This document shows, one piece after another, positions 34,278-42,936 of a DNA stretch of 43,100 bases (within the stretch, counting starts at the first letter, position 1; every line of letters begins with the position of its first letter). The translations under genes were made by a program, and so were the position numbers. This DNA comes from Methylorubrum populi (GTDB lineage Bacteria > Pseudomonadota > Alphaproteobacteria > Rhizobiales > Beijerinckiaceae), in NCBI GenBank assembly GCA_020741775.1, contig DYYG01000044.1, forward strand, positions 1 through 43,100, in the 5' to 3' direction. The notes below the pieces were generated by a model. That model saw only the letters and a program-made list of their open reading frames with translations, was not told the DNA's origin and did not search any database.

Positions 34278-35966
34278 ATGACGGTCGCGACACTCGAAAC
34301 ACTCGCTGAACGGCGGGGCGCCGACGTGCTGGTGGAGGTGCTGCGCAGCGAAGGCGTCCGCTACGTGTTCGGCAATCCCGGCACCACCGAGCTGCCCCTC
34401 ATCGATGCGCTGACCGATGCGCCCGACATCGCCTATGTTCTAGCCCTGCAGGAGGCGAGCGCGGTCGCCATGGCCGACGGCTATGCCCAGGCCGCCCGCC
34501 GGCCCGGCTTCCTCAACCTGCACACCGCCGGTGGTCTCGGCCATGGCATGGGCAACCTGCTCAATGCCCAGATCTCCGGCACACCCCTGGTGGTCACCGC
34601 CGGCCAGCAGGATTCGCGGCATGTCATCACCGATCCGCTGCTGTTCGGCGACCTCGTGACGATCGCGAGCCCGACCGTGAAATGGGCGCGCGAAGTCACC
34701 AACGCCGACCAATTGCCGGTGCTCCTGCGGCGCGCCTTCCACGACAGCACGGCGGCGCCCTCCGGCCCCGTCTTCCTGTCCCTGCCGATGGACGTGATGG
34801 AGGCGAGGACCACCGCCCCCCTCGGCGAGATTTCGACCATCGATCACCGCCCGGTGGCCGGCTCCCTCGACCGGCTGGCGGATCGTCTCGCGGCGATCCC
34901 GCCGGGGCGCCTCGCCCTGATCGCCGGCGACGAGGTCGATATGAGCGATGCCGCGGCCCAGGCGGTGCGGCTCGCCGACCTGCTGGCCGCGCCGGTCTAC
35001 GGCTCGTCCTGGCCGGCCCATATCCCGTTCCCGTCCGCCCACCCGCTCTGGATGGGCAACCTGCCGACCAAGGCCAGCGGCATCGCCGAGATCCTCGGCC
35101 GCTACGATGCGGTCTTCGCCCTCGGCGGCAAGTCGCTGATCACGGTGCTCTACACCGAGGGCTCGGCCGTGCCGCCGGGGACGGAGGTGTTTCAGCTCTC
35201 GGCCGATGCCCGCGATCTTGGGCGCACCTACGCCACGCACCTCTCCACCGTCGGCGACGTGCGCGCCTCGCTCGACGTGCTGATCCCCTTGCTGGAAGAG
35301 CGGGTCGCGCCCCGCGCCGAGGCCTATGCCCGGCTGCGGAGCGAGGCGGTGCAGGCCTACGATGCCCGCCGCGCGGCCCTGGCCGCCAAGGCCGAGGCGG
35401 CCTTCGCCGATCCGGTGATCCACCCTCTCGTCGCCGCCTCGGAGATCGCCCGCGCGGTCGGCGCCGAGATCGCCATCGTCGACGAGGCGCCCGCGACCCT
35501 CGGGCATCTGCGCACCTTCCTGCACAGCACCTGGGCGCGGCAATATTCCTCGATCCGCGGCGGCGTGCTGGGCTGGGGCATGCCGGCCTCGGTCGGCTAT
35601 TCGCTCGGCCTCGACCGCGCGCCGGTGGTCTGCATCGTCGGTGACGGGGCGGCGATGTACTCGCCTCAGGCGCTATGGACGGCCGCCCACGAGCGGTTGC
35701 CGGTGACCTTCGTGGTCATCAACAATGCCGAGTACAACATCCTCAAGCAGTTCATGAAATCGCAGACGCACTACGCGTCGGTGCGGGCAAACCGCTTCAT
35801 CGCCATGGATCTCACCGAGCCGCGCATCGATTTTCCGGCGCTCGCCGCCTCGATGGGCGTGCCCGCCCGCCGCGTCGAGCGGGCCGGGGACATCGCCGGC
35901 GCGGTGGAGGCGGGGACCCGCTCGGGGGAACCGAACCTCGTCGAGATCGTCGTCAGCGCGGCCTGA
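34278..35966 (+). CDS. thiamine-diphosphate-dependent enzyme, benzoylformate-decarboxylase-like
   Basis: 562 residues from the ATG at 34278 (GGGAGGG upstream). The three-domain ThDP fold is complete: N-terminal PYR domain with VFGNPGTTELPL, E59 in LALQEASAVAMADGYAQ and H82 in LNLHTAGG; middle domain about 190-330; C-terminal PP domain with GDGAAMYSPQALWTAAH...VINN binding ThDP-Mg. It is closest to benzoylformate decarboxylase (MdlC) rather than acetolactate synthase. It has Thr where MdlC has the active-site Ser of NPGSNEL, and I find no equivalent of MdlC His281 in the GGKSLITVLY segment. The substrate, probably a 2-keto acid, is therefore uncertain. Stands alone. Confidence 0.85.
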   Translation: MTVATLETLAERRGADVLVEVLRSEGVRYVFGNPGTTELPLIDALTDAPDIAYVLALQEASAVAMADGYAQAARRPGFLNLHTAGGLGHGMGNLLNAQISGTPLVVTAGQQDSRHVITDPLLFGDLVTIASPTVKWAREVTNADQLPVLLRRAFHDSTAAPSGPVFLSLPMDVMEARTTAPLGEISTIDHRPVAGSLDRLADRLAAIPPGRLALIAGDEVDMSDAAAQAVRLADLLAAPVYGSSWPAHIPFPSAHPLWMGNLPTKASGIAEILGRYDAVFALGGKSLITVLYTEGSAVPPGTEVFQLSADARDLGRTYATHLSTVGDVRASLDVLIPLLEERVAPRAEAYARLRSEAVQAYDARRAALAAKAEAAFADPVIHPLVAASEIARAVGAEIAIVDEAPATLGHLRTFLHSTWARQYSSIRGGVLGWGMPASVGYSLGLDRAPVVCIVGDGAAMYSPQALWTAAHERLPVTFVVINNAEYNILKQFMKSQTHYASVRANRFIAMDLTEPRIDFPALAASMGVPARRVERAGDIAGAVEAGTRSGEPNLVEIVVSAA

Positions 35967-35986
35967 GCGGCCGCGCCGAAACAGGA

Positions 35987-36949
35987 TCAGGCCTTGCGGG
36001 CCACGGTGAAGCGGGCGGCGTCCTTGAGCACGCGGGCCCGTTCGCCCCAGGGGGCGACCGCCTCCTCGCAGACGGCGACCAGCCGGTCGCACTCGGCCCG
36101 CGCCCCATCGAGGCCGAGGCGGTCGACCAGGGTCGCCTTGCCGGCATCCTTGTCCTTGCCGGTGGCTTTGCCCATGGCTTCCGGGGAAGCTTCCCGGTCG
36201 AGGATGTCGTCGGCGACCTGGAAGGCTTGGCCGAGCGCCTTGCCGTAGCGCAGGAGGGCGGCGCGCTCGTCGGCATTCGCCCCGCCGACCAGGGCACCGG
36301 CTTCCACGGAGAAGGCGAGGATCGCGCCGGTCTTCATCGCCTGCATCCGCAGGGTGTCGTCGATATCCATGCTGGCCGGGCCGAAGCGGCCTTCCGCCGA
36401 GAGGTCGAGCAGCTGGCCGCCGACCATGCCGCCGAGGCCGGAGGCGCGGGCGAGGCCGAGCACTAGCTCCGCCCGGATCGCCGGATCGGGCTGCCAGCGC
36501 GGATCGGCGGTCACCTCGAAGGCCAGCGTCTGGAGGGCGTCGCCGACGAGGATGGCGGTAGCCTCGTCATAGGCCTTGTGGACGGTGGGCTTGCCGCGGC
36601 GCAGGTCGTCGTCGTCCATGGCCGGCAGGTCATCGTGGACGAGGCTGTAGCAATGCACCAGCTCAACGCCCGCGCCCGCCGCCAGGGCCGCATCCTCGGC
36701 GCCGCCCAGCATCCGCGCCGTCTCGATGGCGAGGAAGGGCCGCAGCCGCTTGCCGCCGCCGAGCACCGCGTGGCGCATCGCCTCCATCAGCCGGGGCGGC
36801 CGGTCGATCTCGCCGGGCTGCAGAGTCGGCCCGAGCAGATCGACGAGAAAGGTTTCGACGGTGCCGGCGACCTGAGCGAGCCTGTGGGTAAAGTCCCCCG
36901 TATAGGCATCCGCCTTGACCGAGGGGTGGGGAGCCTGCGTTGAGGTCAT
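35987..36949 (-). CDS. ispA: farnesyl/geranyl diphosphate synthase (polyprenyl synthetase)
   Basis: 320 residues from the ATG at 36949. Prenyl-synthase motifs are GGGKRLRP (64-71), the first Asp-rich motif DDLPAMDDDD (106-115) with the two-residue insertion usual for short-chain bacterial enzymes, GGQLLDL, and the second motif FQVADDILD. Condenses IPP with allylic diphosphates to supply carotenoids, hopanoids, quinones and undecaprenyl phosphate. Usually beside xseB/dxs; here divergent from mtgA with 36 bases between starts, so promoters overlap. Confidence 0.92.
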   Translation of the reverse strand: MTSTQAPHPSVKADAYTGDFTHRLAQVAGTVETFLVDLLGPTLQPGEIDRPPRLMEAMRHAVLGGGKRLRPFLAIETARMLGGAEDAALAAGAGVELVHCYSLVHDDLPAMDDDDLRRGKPTVHKAYDEATAILVGDALQTLAFEVTADPRWQPDPAIRAELVLGLARASGLGGMVGGQLLDLSAEGRFGPASMDIDDTLRMQAMKTGAILAFSVEAGALVGGANADERAALLRYGKALGQAFQVADDILDREASPEAMGKATGKDKDAGKATLVDRLGLDGARAECDRLVAVCEEAVAPWGERARVLKDAARFTVARKA

Positions 36950-36985
36950 CGGAACTGGCCTGGATCGGGGAGGGGCGGACGCGAC

Positions 36986-37759
36986 GTGGCGGTGCCGGAG
37001 GAGAGCGAGGCGGAACGGCACGGGCGCGATCTGCGAAGGATTCCCCCGTCGAGGGCCCTCGCATCGCGGAGTCCCGCTCCGAGGCGTCGAACCGGGCTGC
37101 GGCGCGCCGCCACCCTGATATCGCTCGCTCCCATCGCCGTACTTGCCTTCGCGCTCACGCTCGCGCTCGTCTATAGCGTGGCGACCCCGCCCTCAACCCT
37201 GATGCTCGGCCGTTGGTTGACGCTCCAGAGCGTGGAGAGGGACAGCGTCCCGCTGGGGGCGATCTCCCCGGCCCTGGTTCAGGCGGTGATGGCCTCGGAG
37301 GACCAACGCTTCTGCCTGCATCGCGGCGTCGATTGGGGCGCGCTGCGGGAGGTGGTGGACGACGACGAGGGGCCGAGCCGCGGCGCCTCCACCATCACCA
37401 TGCAGACGGTCAAGAACGTCTTCCTCTGGCCCGGCCGCTCCTATCTGCGCAAGGGCCTGGAAATCCCGCTGGCGCTGCTCGCCGACGCGGTGTGGGGCAA
37501 GCGCCGGACCATGGAAATCTACCTCAACGTCGCCGAGTGGGGGGAGGGCGTGTTCGGAGCCGAGGCGGCCGCCCGCCACTGGTTCCGCAAGAGCGCCCGC
37601 GACCTGAGCCGGGGTGAGGCGGCGCTGCTCGCCGCCACGCTGCCGAACCCGATCCTGCGCAGCGCCGGCAAGCCGACGCGGGGTGTGCGGGCCATCGCTG
37701 CCCGCATCCAGCGGCGGATGGGGCAGGTCGACGGGCTGATGGGGTGCTTGAAGCGGTGA
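36986..37759 (+). CDS. mtgA: monofunctional peptidoglycan glycosyltransferase
   Basis: 257 residues from a GTG at 36986 with GGGAGGGG upstream. Basic cytoplasmic N-terminus, one membrane span (about 44-65), then a GT51 domain: catalytic E105 in ASEDQRFCLHRGVDW, GASTITMQTVKNVFLW, RKGLEIPLALLADAVWGKRRTMEIYLNVAEWG and the closing RGEAALLAATLPNP. Polymerises lipid II into glycan strands without transpeptidase activity. Ends four bases before the convergent photolyase stop. Confidence 0.94.
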   Translation: MAVPEESEAERHGRDLRRIPPSRALASRSPAPRRRTGLRRAATLISLAPIAVLAFALTLALVYSVATPPSTLMLGRWLTLQSVERDSVPLGAISPALVQAVMASEDQRFCLHRGVDWGALREVVDDDEGPSRGASTITMQTVKNVFLWPGRSYLRKGLEIPLALLADAVWGKRRTMEIYLNVAEWGEGVFGAEAAARHWFRKSARDLSRGEAALLAATLPNPILRSAGKPTRGVRAIAARIQRRMGQVDGLMGCLKR

Positions 37760-37763
37760 CCGC

Positions 37764-39155
37764 TCAAGCCTGCTCCGCCTCGCACAACCGCGTCACCGCC
37801 CGCTCATAGGCCTTGGCATCGAACTTCCTCAGCGAGTTCTCGCTCTGGTAGCGCACGCTGCCGAAGATCTTGCGCGTCTGCCAGGGGCGGTCGTGCAGCC
37901 CGAAGATCCAGGCGACGTTGGTGAAGGAGTTCGCGTCGCGCCCGTCGAGAAAGTAGCGGTTGTTCAGCCGCAGCGTTCGCGCGAAGGCCTCCTCCGGCGA
38001 GGGGGACCATTCGAGGATCTTCTTGCCCCAGTACATACGTAATTGGTTGTGCATGTAGCCGGTCTCGCGCATCTCGCGCATGGCCACGTTCCAGTAATGG
38101 TCATGCGTTCGCCCCTCGGCCAGTTCCTCCTCGGAATAGAGCTTCGGGCGCTCGTCGCCGGCATGCTCCGCCAGGGTCTTGCGGGCCCAGTCCGGCACGG
38201 CGCGGGCGTAATCGTCGTATCCTTCCGTGTGGAAGACGTGGTTCATGGCCAGTTCGCGGCGGACGATCAGCTCTTCGAGATAGGCGGAGCGGTCGTCCCG
38301 GTCGCCGTCCTTGGCCGCGCGGATCGCCCGGGCGATCTCCACCGGCGAGATCTGCCCGAAATGCAGGTACGGGCTCATATGCGAGGCCGCGCCCGCCTCC
38401 GGCTTGTTGCGGCCGGCGCCGTAGCCCGCGAAAGCCTCCTTCAGGAAGGTCCTGAGGCGTTTCAGCGCCTCGGTATGGCCGCCGCGGAAGCGTTTCACCG
38501 GGCCGACGACGGTATCGAGGGTGAGCGTGGCCAGCAGCTTCTCGGGGGTCGACACGTCGAGGCCGCCCTTCAGCGTGAGAGCCTTGGCGGAATGTTCGAC
38601 TGTCCGTGGCGTCAGCGGGTCGAGATAATCGTCCCATAGCTTGTGCAGCTTCGGGCGCAGGGTCCGCGCGGCATATTCGTGTTTGGTCGAGGCGGTTTCG
38701 ACGGGCACCACCACGTCGCCCTCGACCTGGACGATCCGGCATTCCGCTCCCTCCGCGATCTCGCCGTACCAGCGCTTCTGGATCGCGAGATAACCCCGGT
38801 CGAGGACGAGCAGGGCCGCCTTGTCGGACAGGTCGACCGCGACCTCGGCGGGCGTGCCGCGACGGACGAGGAAGCCGATGCCGCGCTTCTCCAGCGCCGC
38901 GGCGGCATCGGCCAAGCCCTGGAGCAGGAAGGCGTAGTGCCGGGCATTGGCCTCCGGGAATCCGTTGGCGCCGTCGAGCAGCCCGAAGCAGACCAGCAGC
39001 GGCAGCTTCAAACGGTTGGCCTCCTCCAGCGCCAGTTCCAGCGCCGGGTTGAAGGGCACGCGCATCGCCTGCTGCATCAGGTACAGCACGTACGAGGCTT
39101 TCTCCCGAGGAGGGACATCCCTCAGCAGGCGGATTCGGGCGGATTGGATGGCCAT
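37764..39155 (-). CDS. phr: class II CPD photolyase
   Basis: 463 residues from the ATG at 39155. The N-terminal photolyase alpha/beta domain begins ASYVLYLMQQAMRVPFNPAL, the class II form of the motif. The FAD-binding helical domain has HMSPYLHFGQISP, ELIVRRELAMNHVFH, WNVAMREMRETGYMHNQLRMYW and KKILEW, characteristic of class II enzymes (plants, animals, a minority of bacteria). It repairs UV-induced cyclobutane dimers using blue light. Class II rather than class I is notable, but I recall it in leaf-dwelling alphaproteobacteria. A 400-base gene-free region lies upstream. Confidence 0.92.
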   Translation of the reverse strand: MAIQSARIRLLRDVPPREKASYVLYLMQQAMRVPFNPALELALEEANRLKLPLLVCFGLLDGANGFPEANARHYAFLLQGLADAAAALEKRGIGFLVRRGTPAEVAVDLSDKAALLVLDRGYLAIQKRWYGEIAEGAECRIVQVEGDVVVPVETASTKHEYAARTLRPKLHKLWDDYLDPLTPRTVEHSAKALTLKGGLDVSTPEKLLATLTLDTVVGPVKRFRGGHTEALKRLRTFLKEAFAGYGAGRNKPEAGAASHMSPYLHFGQISPVEIARAIRAAKDGDRDDRSAYLEELIVRRELAMNHVFHTEGYDDYARAVPDWARKTLAEHAGDERPKLYSEEELAEGRTHDHYWNVAMREMRETGYMHNQLRMYWGKKILEWSPSPEEAFARTLRLNNRYFLDGRDANSFTNVAWIFGLHDRPWQTRKIFGSVRYQSENSLRKFDAKAYERAVTRLCEAEQA

Positions 39156-39551
39156 CGTGGTGCGCCCTCTCGGCTCACGGTTCCGCGCGCAGGGGCTCGC
39201 TCCGAGCGACACGGCCGCACCTCATGCTGGCGATTCGCTCGGGTCGCGTGAGCGAACCGTCGCGCCAGCGAATGCGCCAGGACGGCAAAGGTTGCGCGGC
39301 AATGGCCGCGCCGTCTTGCCCGGCTCCGCGCAGCGCGCCGGGCGCTGCCAGAAATTCGAGGCGCCTCAAGAAGATGCAGGCTCGATAGAGGGCGCTCTAT
39401 TGAAATGAGGGGCGCCACGACTGGGGTCTCGGCTACGAAACAGCCTGAGGCATTTTGGATACAGGGCATGATCGGTGTGCGCGCGCGCACCCGGAAAGGC
39501 GATTATTGCCGGCCAATCGTCTTGAAAAATTTCGTGATCGGATCACTTTGT
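39156..39551. other. gene-free region upstream of photolyase and small RNA
   Basis: About 400 bases. Contains a 7-bp hairpin ttcgctc/gagcgaa at 39234-39256 and a perfect 14-bp palindrome of alternating purine/pyrimidine (gtgcgcgcgcgcac, about 39477-39490). From about 39395 the composition becomes clearly less GC-rich. Photolyase promoter not recognised. Confidence 0.4.
39522..39550 (+). promoter_or_regulatory. possible promoter of the suhB-like small RNA
   Basis: TTGAAA (39522-39527), 17 bases, ACTTTG (39545-39550), within an AT-rich island. Predicted start near 39557. The -10 is weak. Confidence 0.4.
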
Positions 39552-39556
39552 GCATT

Positions 39557-39645
39557 GCGGGATCGCGGACGGCGTCCGCCCCCGCTGCCCTCCTTGGGCG
39601 TTTCCTCCCTAGACTTCGGGCCGCTCTTTCGGGCGGCTTTTTTTT
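39557..39645 (+). ncRNA. suhB/alpha-r8 (mmgR)-like trans-acting small RNA
   Basis: Three stem-loops in about 90 bases: gcggac/gtccgc (39565-39579); gccc/gggc with loop tcctt (39587-39599); and the terminator (39620-39637) with an eight-T tail. Between the second and third hairpins lies single-stranded tttcctccct (39601-39610). C/U-rich anti-Shine-Dalgarno motifs of the UCCUCCC type, beside or in loops, ahead of a GC terminator are the hallmark I know from the alphaproteobacterial suhB RNA family (alpha-r8, MmgR), which base-pairs with mRNA ribosome sites. Identification rests on recall of motif and layout, not on a covariance search. Confidence 0.55.
39620..39645 (+). terminator. intrinsic terminator with eight T
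   Basis: gccgctc (39620-39626) pairs with gggcggc (39631-39637; one G-U) around tttc, followed by T8 (39638-39645). Plus-strand directed. No upstream plus-strand protein gene exists, supporting an RNA gene as its owner. Confidence 0.9.
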
Positions 39646-39660
39646 GTCGCCCGACCGGGC

Positions 39661-40758
39661 TCAGCTGCGGGCCCGGGCGCGGATCATGAAGTTGTCGTAG
39701 GTGTACTCGGCGACCTGGAACCAGAGATATTCCTCGTTCCGGAAGGTCTTCAGCGCGTCGTAGATCCGCTTGAAATCAGGGTTTTTCGCCGAGAGATCGG
39801 CATAGACCTCGTTCGAGGCCTTCAGCGCCGCCTCCATCACGTCCTGTGGGAAGGGACGTAGCTGCGCGCCACCGGAGACGAGCCGGCGCAGCGCCTGCGG
39901 GTTGCGCGCGTCGTAGCGGGCCTGAACCTCCGCGTTCACCTGGGCCGCCGCGCCCTGGAGAATCGCGCGATAGGATTTGGGCAGGCCCTTCCAGGCCTCG
40001 GCATTGATCCAGAAATGCAGCATGGCGCCGCCCTCCCAGAAGCCGGGATAATGGTAGATCGGCGCGACCTTCTGCAGGCCGAGCTTTTCGTCGTCGTGGG
40101 GACCGATCCATTCGGCCGCGTCGAGCGCCTTGCTTTCCAGAGCGGCGTAGATCTCCGGCCCCGGTGTCGCCTGCACCGCCGCGCCGAGTTTGGCGAGCAC
40201 CGTGGCGCCGAGCCCGCCGATGCGCAGCTTGAGGCCCTGAAGGTCGTTGAGGGTCTTGATCTCCTTGCGGAACCAGCCGCCCATCTGGGCGCCGGTATTG
40301 CCCCCCGGCAGCGCCACGAGGCCCTGTTTGGCGAAGATCTCGGCGAACAGGTCGGCCGCGCCGCCTTGCAGCCACCACGCGTTCTGGCCCCGGGCATTGA
40401 GCCCGAACGGCAGCGCGGAGGCCAGGGCGAAGGCGGGGTTCTTCGCCATGCCGGAGCTGGCCGAGACATGGCCCATCTCGACCTTGCCGCCACCGACCGC
40501 GTCGAGCACCCCTTCGGCGGGGACGCCTTCGCCCGCCGCCGAAACCTGGATCTGGAACCGCCCATCGGTCGCTTCCGCCACGGCCTTGGCGAGGCTCTCC
40601 GAGGCGCCGAACAGCACGTCGAGGCTGCGGGCGTATCCGGAGGACAGGCGCCAGCGCAGCTCGGGCGCACCCTGCTGGGCACGGGCGGGGCTCGACAGCG
40701 TCCCGGCCACTCCGAGGCCGGCCGCGAGGAGGGCACGCCGTTGCAGGGTGTTTCGCAT
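39661..40758 (-). CDS. TRAP-type solute-binding protein (DctP family)
   Basis: 365 residues from the ATG at 40758. The N-terminus MRNTLQRRALLAAGLG has a twin-arginine pair and cleavage after ARA (27). DctP features: WRLSSGYARSLDVLFGASESLAKAVAEATDGRFQIQV, then the family's GLKLRIGGLGATVLAKLGA and ALESKALDAAEWIGPHDD, as in the 2-oxo acid/monocarboxylate-binding branch (TakP-like). No DctQ or DctM permease genes flank it, so the membrane partner must be elsewhere. Its stop lies 16 bases from the convergent small RNA terminator. Confidence 0.9.
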   Translation of the reverse strand: MRNTLQRRALLAAGLGVAGTLSSPARAQQGAPELRWRLSSGYARSLDVLFGASESLAKAVAEATDGRFQIQVSAAGEGVPAEGVLDAVGGGKVEMGHVSASSGMAKNPAFALASALPFGLNARGQNAWWLQGGAADLFAEIFAKQGLVALPGGNTGAQMGGWFRKEIKTLNDLQGLKLRIGGLGATVLAKLGAAVQATPGPEIYAALESKALDAAEWIGPHDDEKLGLQKVAPIYHYPGFWEGGAMLHFWINAEAWKGLPKSYRAILQGAAAQVNAEVQARYDARNPQALRRLVSGGAQLRPFPQDVMEAALKASNEVYADLSAKNPDFKRIYDALKTFRNEEYLWFQVAEYTYDNFMIRARARS

Positions 40759-40891
40759 GGGGCTCCCGGCTCGCTTCGTCACGCTCTCTTCACCCGACGT
40801 GCCATACACGCGATGCCCCTGATCGGGAAACGGTCGCGATCCCGTGCCGCCGCCGTCGCTTCCGTGGGCGGGGCGTGATAGCAGGCTCGGC

Positions 40892-41467
40892 GTGAACACC
40901 GAGAATCTCAGCCTCCACACCGTCTGCGGCCTCGACGAACTGGTCGAGCATCAGGCGCGCGGCGTCAGCCACATCCTGTCGATCCTCGATCCCGACCGGG
41001 CGGATCCGGAGGCGTTCGGCACCTACGGCACGCATCGGCGCACCGTCCTGCGCTTTCACGATGCGATCGAGCCGGCGCCGGGCATCGTCCTGCCGGAGCG
41101 CGAGGACGTGGCGGCGATCCTGGCCTTCGGCCGCGAGGCGGCCGCCGATGGTGGGGAGATCCACATTCTCGTTCACTGCCATGTCGGCATTTCGCGCTCG
41201 ACGGCGGCGCTGGCGACCCTGTTCGCGCAAGCCGAGCCCGACACCCCGGCCGAGACGCTGATCGCGCGGCTGCACGACCAGCGGGAGAAGGCGTGGCCGA
41301 ATGCGCGGATGATCGCCTTCGCCGACGACATGCTCGGCCGCCGTGGCAGCCTCAGCGAGGCGGTGCGGCAGCTTCACGCCCTGCAGCTGCGCAAGCGCCC
41401 GCATCTCGACCCGCTGATGCGCGATCTCGGCCGCGGTGCCGAGGTCGATGCAGCCCTGAGGGGGTAG
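40892..41467 (+). CDS. protein-tyrosine/dual-specificity phosphatase-like protein
   Basis: 191 residues from the GTG at 40892; an upstream in-frame GTG (40844) adds 16 unlikely residues. CX5R P-loop HCHVGISRSTAAL with nucleophile C96 and R102. The preceding segment THILSILDPDRAD-like (SHILSILDPDR) and FHDAIEPAPG fit the DSP fold with a possible general-acid Asp. Substrate unknown. Annotated in relatives as tyrosine phosphatase family. Divergent from the DctP gene (133 bases) and convergent with the binding-protein gene. Confidence 0.82.
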   Translation: MNTENLSLHTVCGLDELVEHQARGVSHILSILDPDRADPEAFGTYGTHRRTVLRFHDAIEPAPGIVLPEREDVAAILAFGREAAADGGEIHILVHCHVGISRSTAALATLFAQAEPDTPAETLIARLHDQREKAWPNARMIAFADDMLGRRGSLSEAVRQLHALQLRKRPHLDPLMRDLGRGAEVDAALRG

Positions 41468-41490
41468 GGCGGGGGACCGGAGCCGCATCC

Positions 41491-41509
41491 GACCTGATGG
41501 CATCAGGTC
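41491..41509. terminator. perfect hairpin in a convergent intergenic region
   Basis: gacctgat (41491-41498) pairs with atcaggtc (41502-41509) around ggc. Outer agccg/cggct (41481-41485/41512-41516) can extend it. No T-run. A second, imperfect hairpin lies at 41543-41573. Probably marks the shared 3' end of the phosphatase and binding-protein genes. Confidence 0.5.
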
Positions 41510-41593
41510 TACGGCTCTAAGCTATTGTCGTAACGCGCATTCTTCGGACAAACCGGTATCCGCTTTGTCGGAACGCGGTCTGGCTCGCCGTGA

Positions 41594-42718
41594 TCAGTTC
41601 GCTTTGGCCGGCGTGAAATTGCCGTCGCGCCAGACATAGAGCACGTAGCCCTGGGCGGTGATGTCGCCCTTGGCGTCGAAGCCGACAGGGCCGAGCACCA
41701 GATCGAAGCGTTCCCCGTGCAGGGTCTTGGCGATCGGTGCCGCCTCGATGCTGTGCGCGAAGTTGCCGGCCTCCACCAGCGCCTGGAGCGCGGCGTAGCC
41801 GTAGATCATCGACCCATCCGCATCGATTCCCTGCGCCTTGAAGGCGGCCACCACCCCCTGCGCCTCAGGCTTGCGGCTCGGGTCGAGGTAGAACGTCATC
41901 AGCACGCCGTTGCTGGCGGGGCCGGCGATCCGGGCGAAGTCCGGCGTGGCGATGGCGGAGGTGCCGAACCATTGCGGGCGAAAGCCCCGCTCGGCGGAGA
42001 TGCGCACGAGGCGACCCATCTCCTGCGCGTCCCCACCGTAATAGACGACGTCGATCCCGGCGGCCTTCAGCCGATCGGCCAGGGCGGCGGCATCGGCGTC
42101 GCTCGGCTGGAAGGCGGTGGACAGGGCCTCGTTGACGCCGATGCGGTTGAGGTTGTCCTTGGTCGCGGCCGCGAGGGTGCGCGAGGCCGGCGAGAGATCG
42201 CTGAGAATGGCGATCTTCCGGTCGCGGAAGCGCTCGGCGAGGATGGCGGCGGAGAGCTTGGCTTGGTCGTCGTCCCGGCCGCAAACCCGGAAGATCGTCG
42301 GCAGGCCGCGATCCGTCAGCTTCGAGGCGACCGAGGCCGCCGTGATCATCACGATTCCGTTGGCGGCGTAAACCTCGGAGGCCGCGAGCGATGCATTCGA
42401 GCAGACATGGCCGACGACGAGCCGGACACCGGAATTGACGTAGTGGTTGGCGACCGCCGTGGCCTGATTCGAGTCGCAGGAATCGTCCTGCACGTCGAGC
42501 ACGATGGTCTCGCCGTTGATGCCGCCCTTGGCGTTGGCGTCCCTTGCCGCCGCTTCGACGCCGCGCAGCACCTGCTCGCCGACGGTGACGTAGGGGCCGG
42601 TGCGCGGCACCGCCACGCCGACCTTGACCTCCGCCGCCGCCGGAGCGGCCGTGAGGATGAGCCCGGATAGCAGCGCAAGGGCGGCCGAGCCGAGGGCGAG
42701 GGGGCGTCGGACGGTCAT
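41594..42718 (-). CDS. branched-chain amino-acid-type ABC transporter substrate-binding protein
   Basis: 374 residues from the ATG at 42718 with GAGG upstream. Signal peptide 1-29 (ALGSAALALLSGLILTAAPAAA). The type I periplasmic binding fold runs VKVGVAVPRTGPYVTVGEQVLRGVEAAARDANAKGGINGE, then VVGHVCSNASLAASEVYAANGIVMIT, typical of LivK/LivJ-like proteins. No livHMGF genes adjacent, so it is another orphan binding protein. Ligand uncertain: leucine, other amino acids or amides. Confidence 0.9.
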   Translation of the reverse strand: MTVRRPLALGSAALALLSGLILTAAPAAAEVKVGVAVPRTGPYVTVGEQVLRGVEAAARDANAKGGINGETIVLDVQDDSCDSNQATAVANHYVNSGVRLVVGHVCSNASLAASEVYAANGIVMITAASVASKLTDRGLPTIFRVCGRDDDQAKLSAAILAERFRDRKIAILSDLSPASRTLAAATKDNLNRIGVNEALSTAFQPSDADAAALADRLKAAGIDVVYYGGDAQEMGRLVRISAERGFRPQWFGTSAIATPDFARIAGPASNGVLMTFYLDPSRKPEAQGVVAAFKAQGIDADGSMIYGYAALQALVEAGNFAHSIEAAPIAKTLHGERFDLVLGPVGFDAKGDITAQGYVLYVWRDGNFTPAKAN

Positions 42719-42936
42719 GGCGCCTCTTTTCCAGCCCGCCGCCCCGTTGCCAAGGTCTGTCGGACCGGACCTTTGTCTTGTGTCAGGACGGCGATCCTGC
42801 GCCGACCCGCTGCCCGAGACCGGCACGGTCGCACATCCGGCGTCGCATTCGCCCTATGGAATGACGCAGGCAGGGCCTTTGGCAAGTCGGATCTCGACGA
42901 AACGGGCAAGGGCTTTGGCGTGGGGAGGGGGCGAAG

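Noticed and set aside
39160..39184. GGAAC on the minus strand upstream of the photolyase as an EcfG promoter
   Set aside because: No GTT-type -10 at 15-18 bases, and the distance to the ATG is too short.
39405..39689. 94-codon plus-strand frame across the small RNA and its terminator
   Set aside because: It runs through a strong intrinsic terminator and has no ribosome site or protein-like composition.
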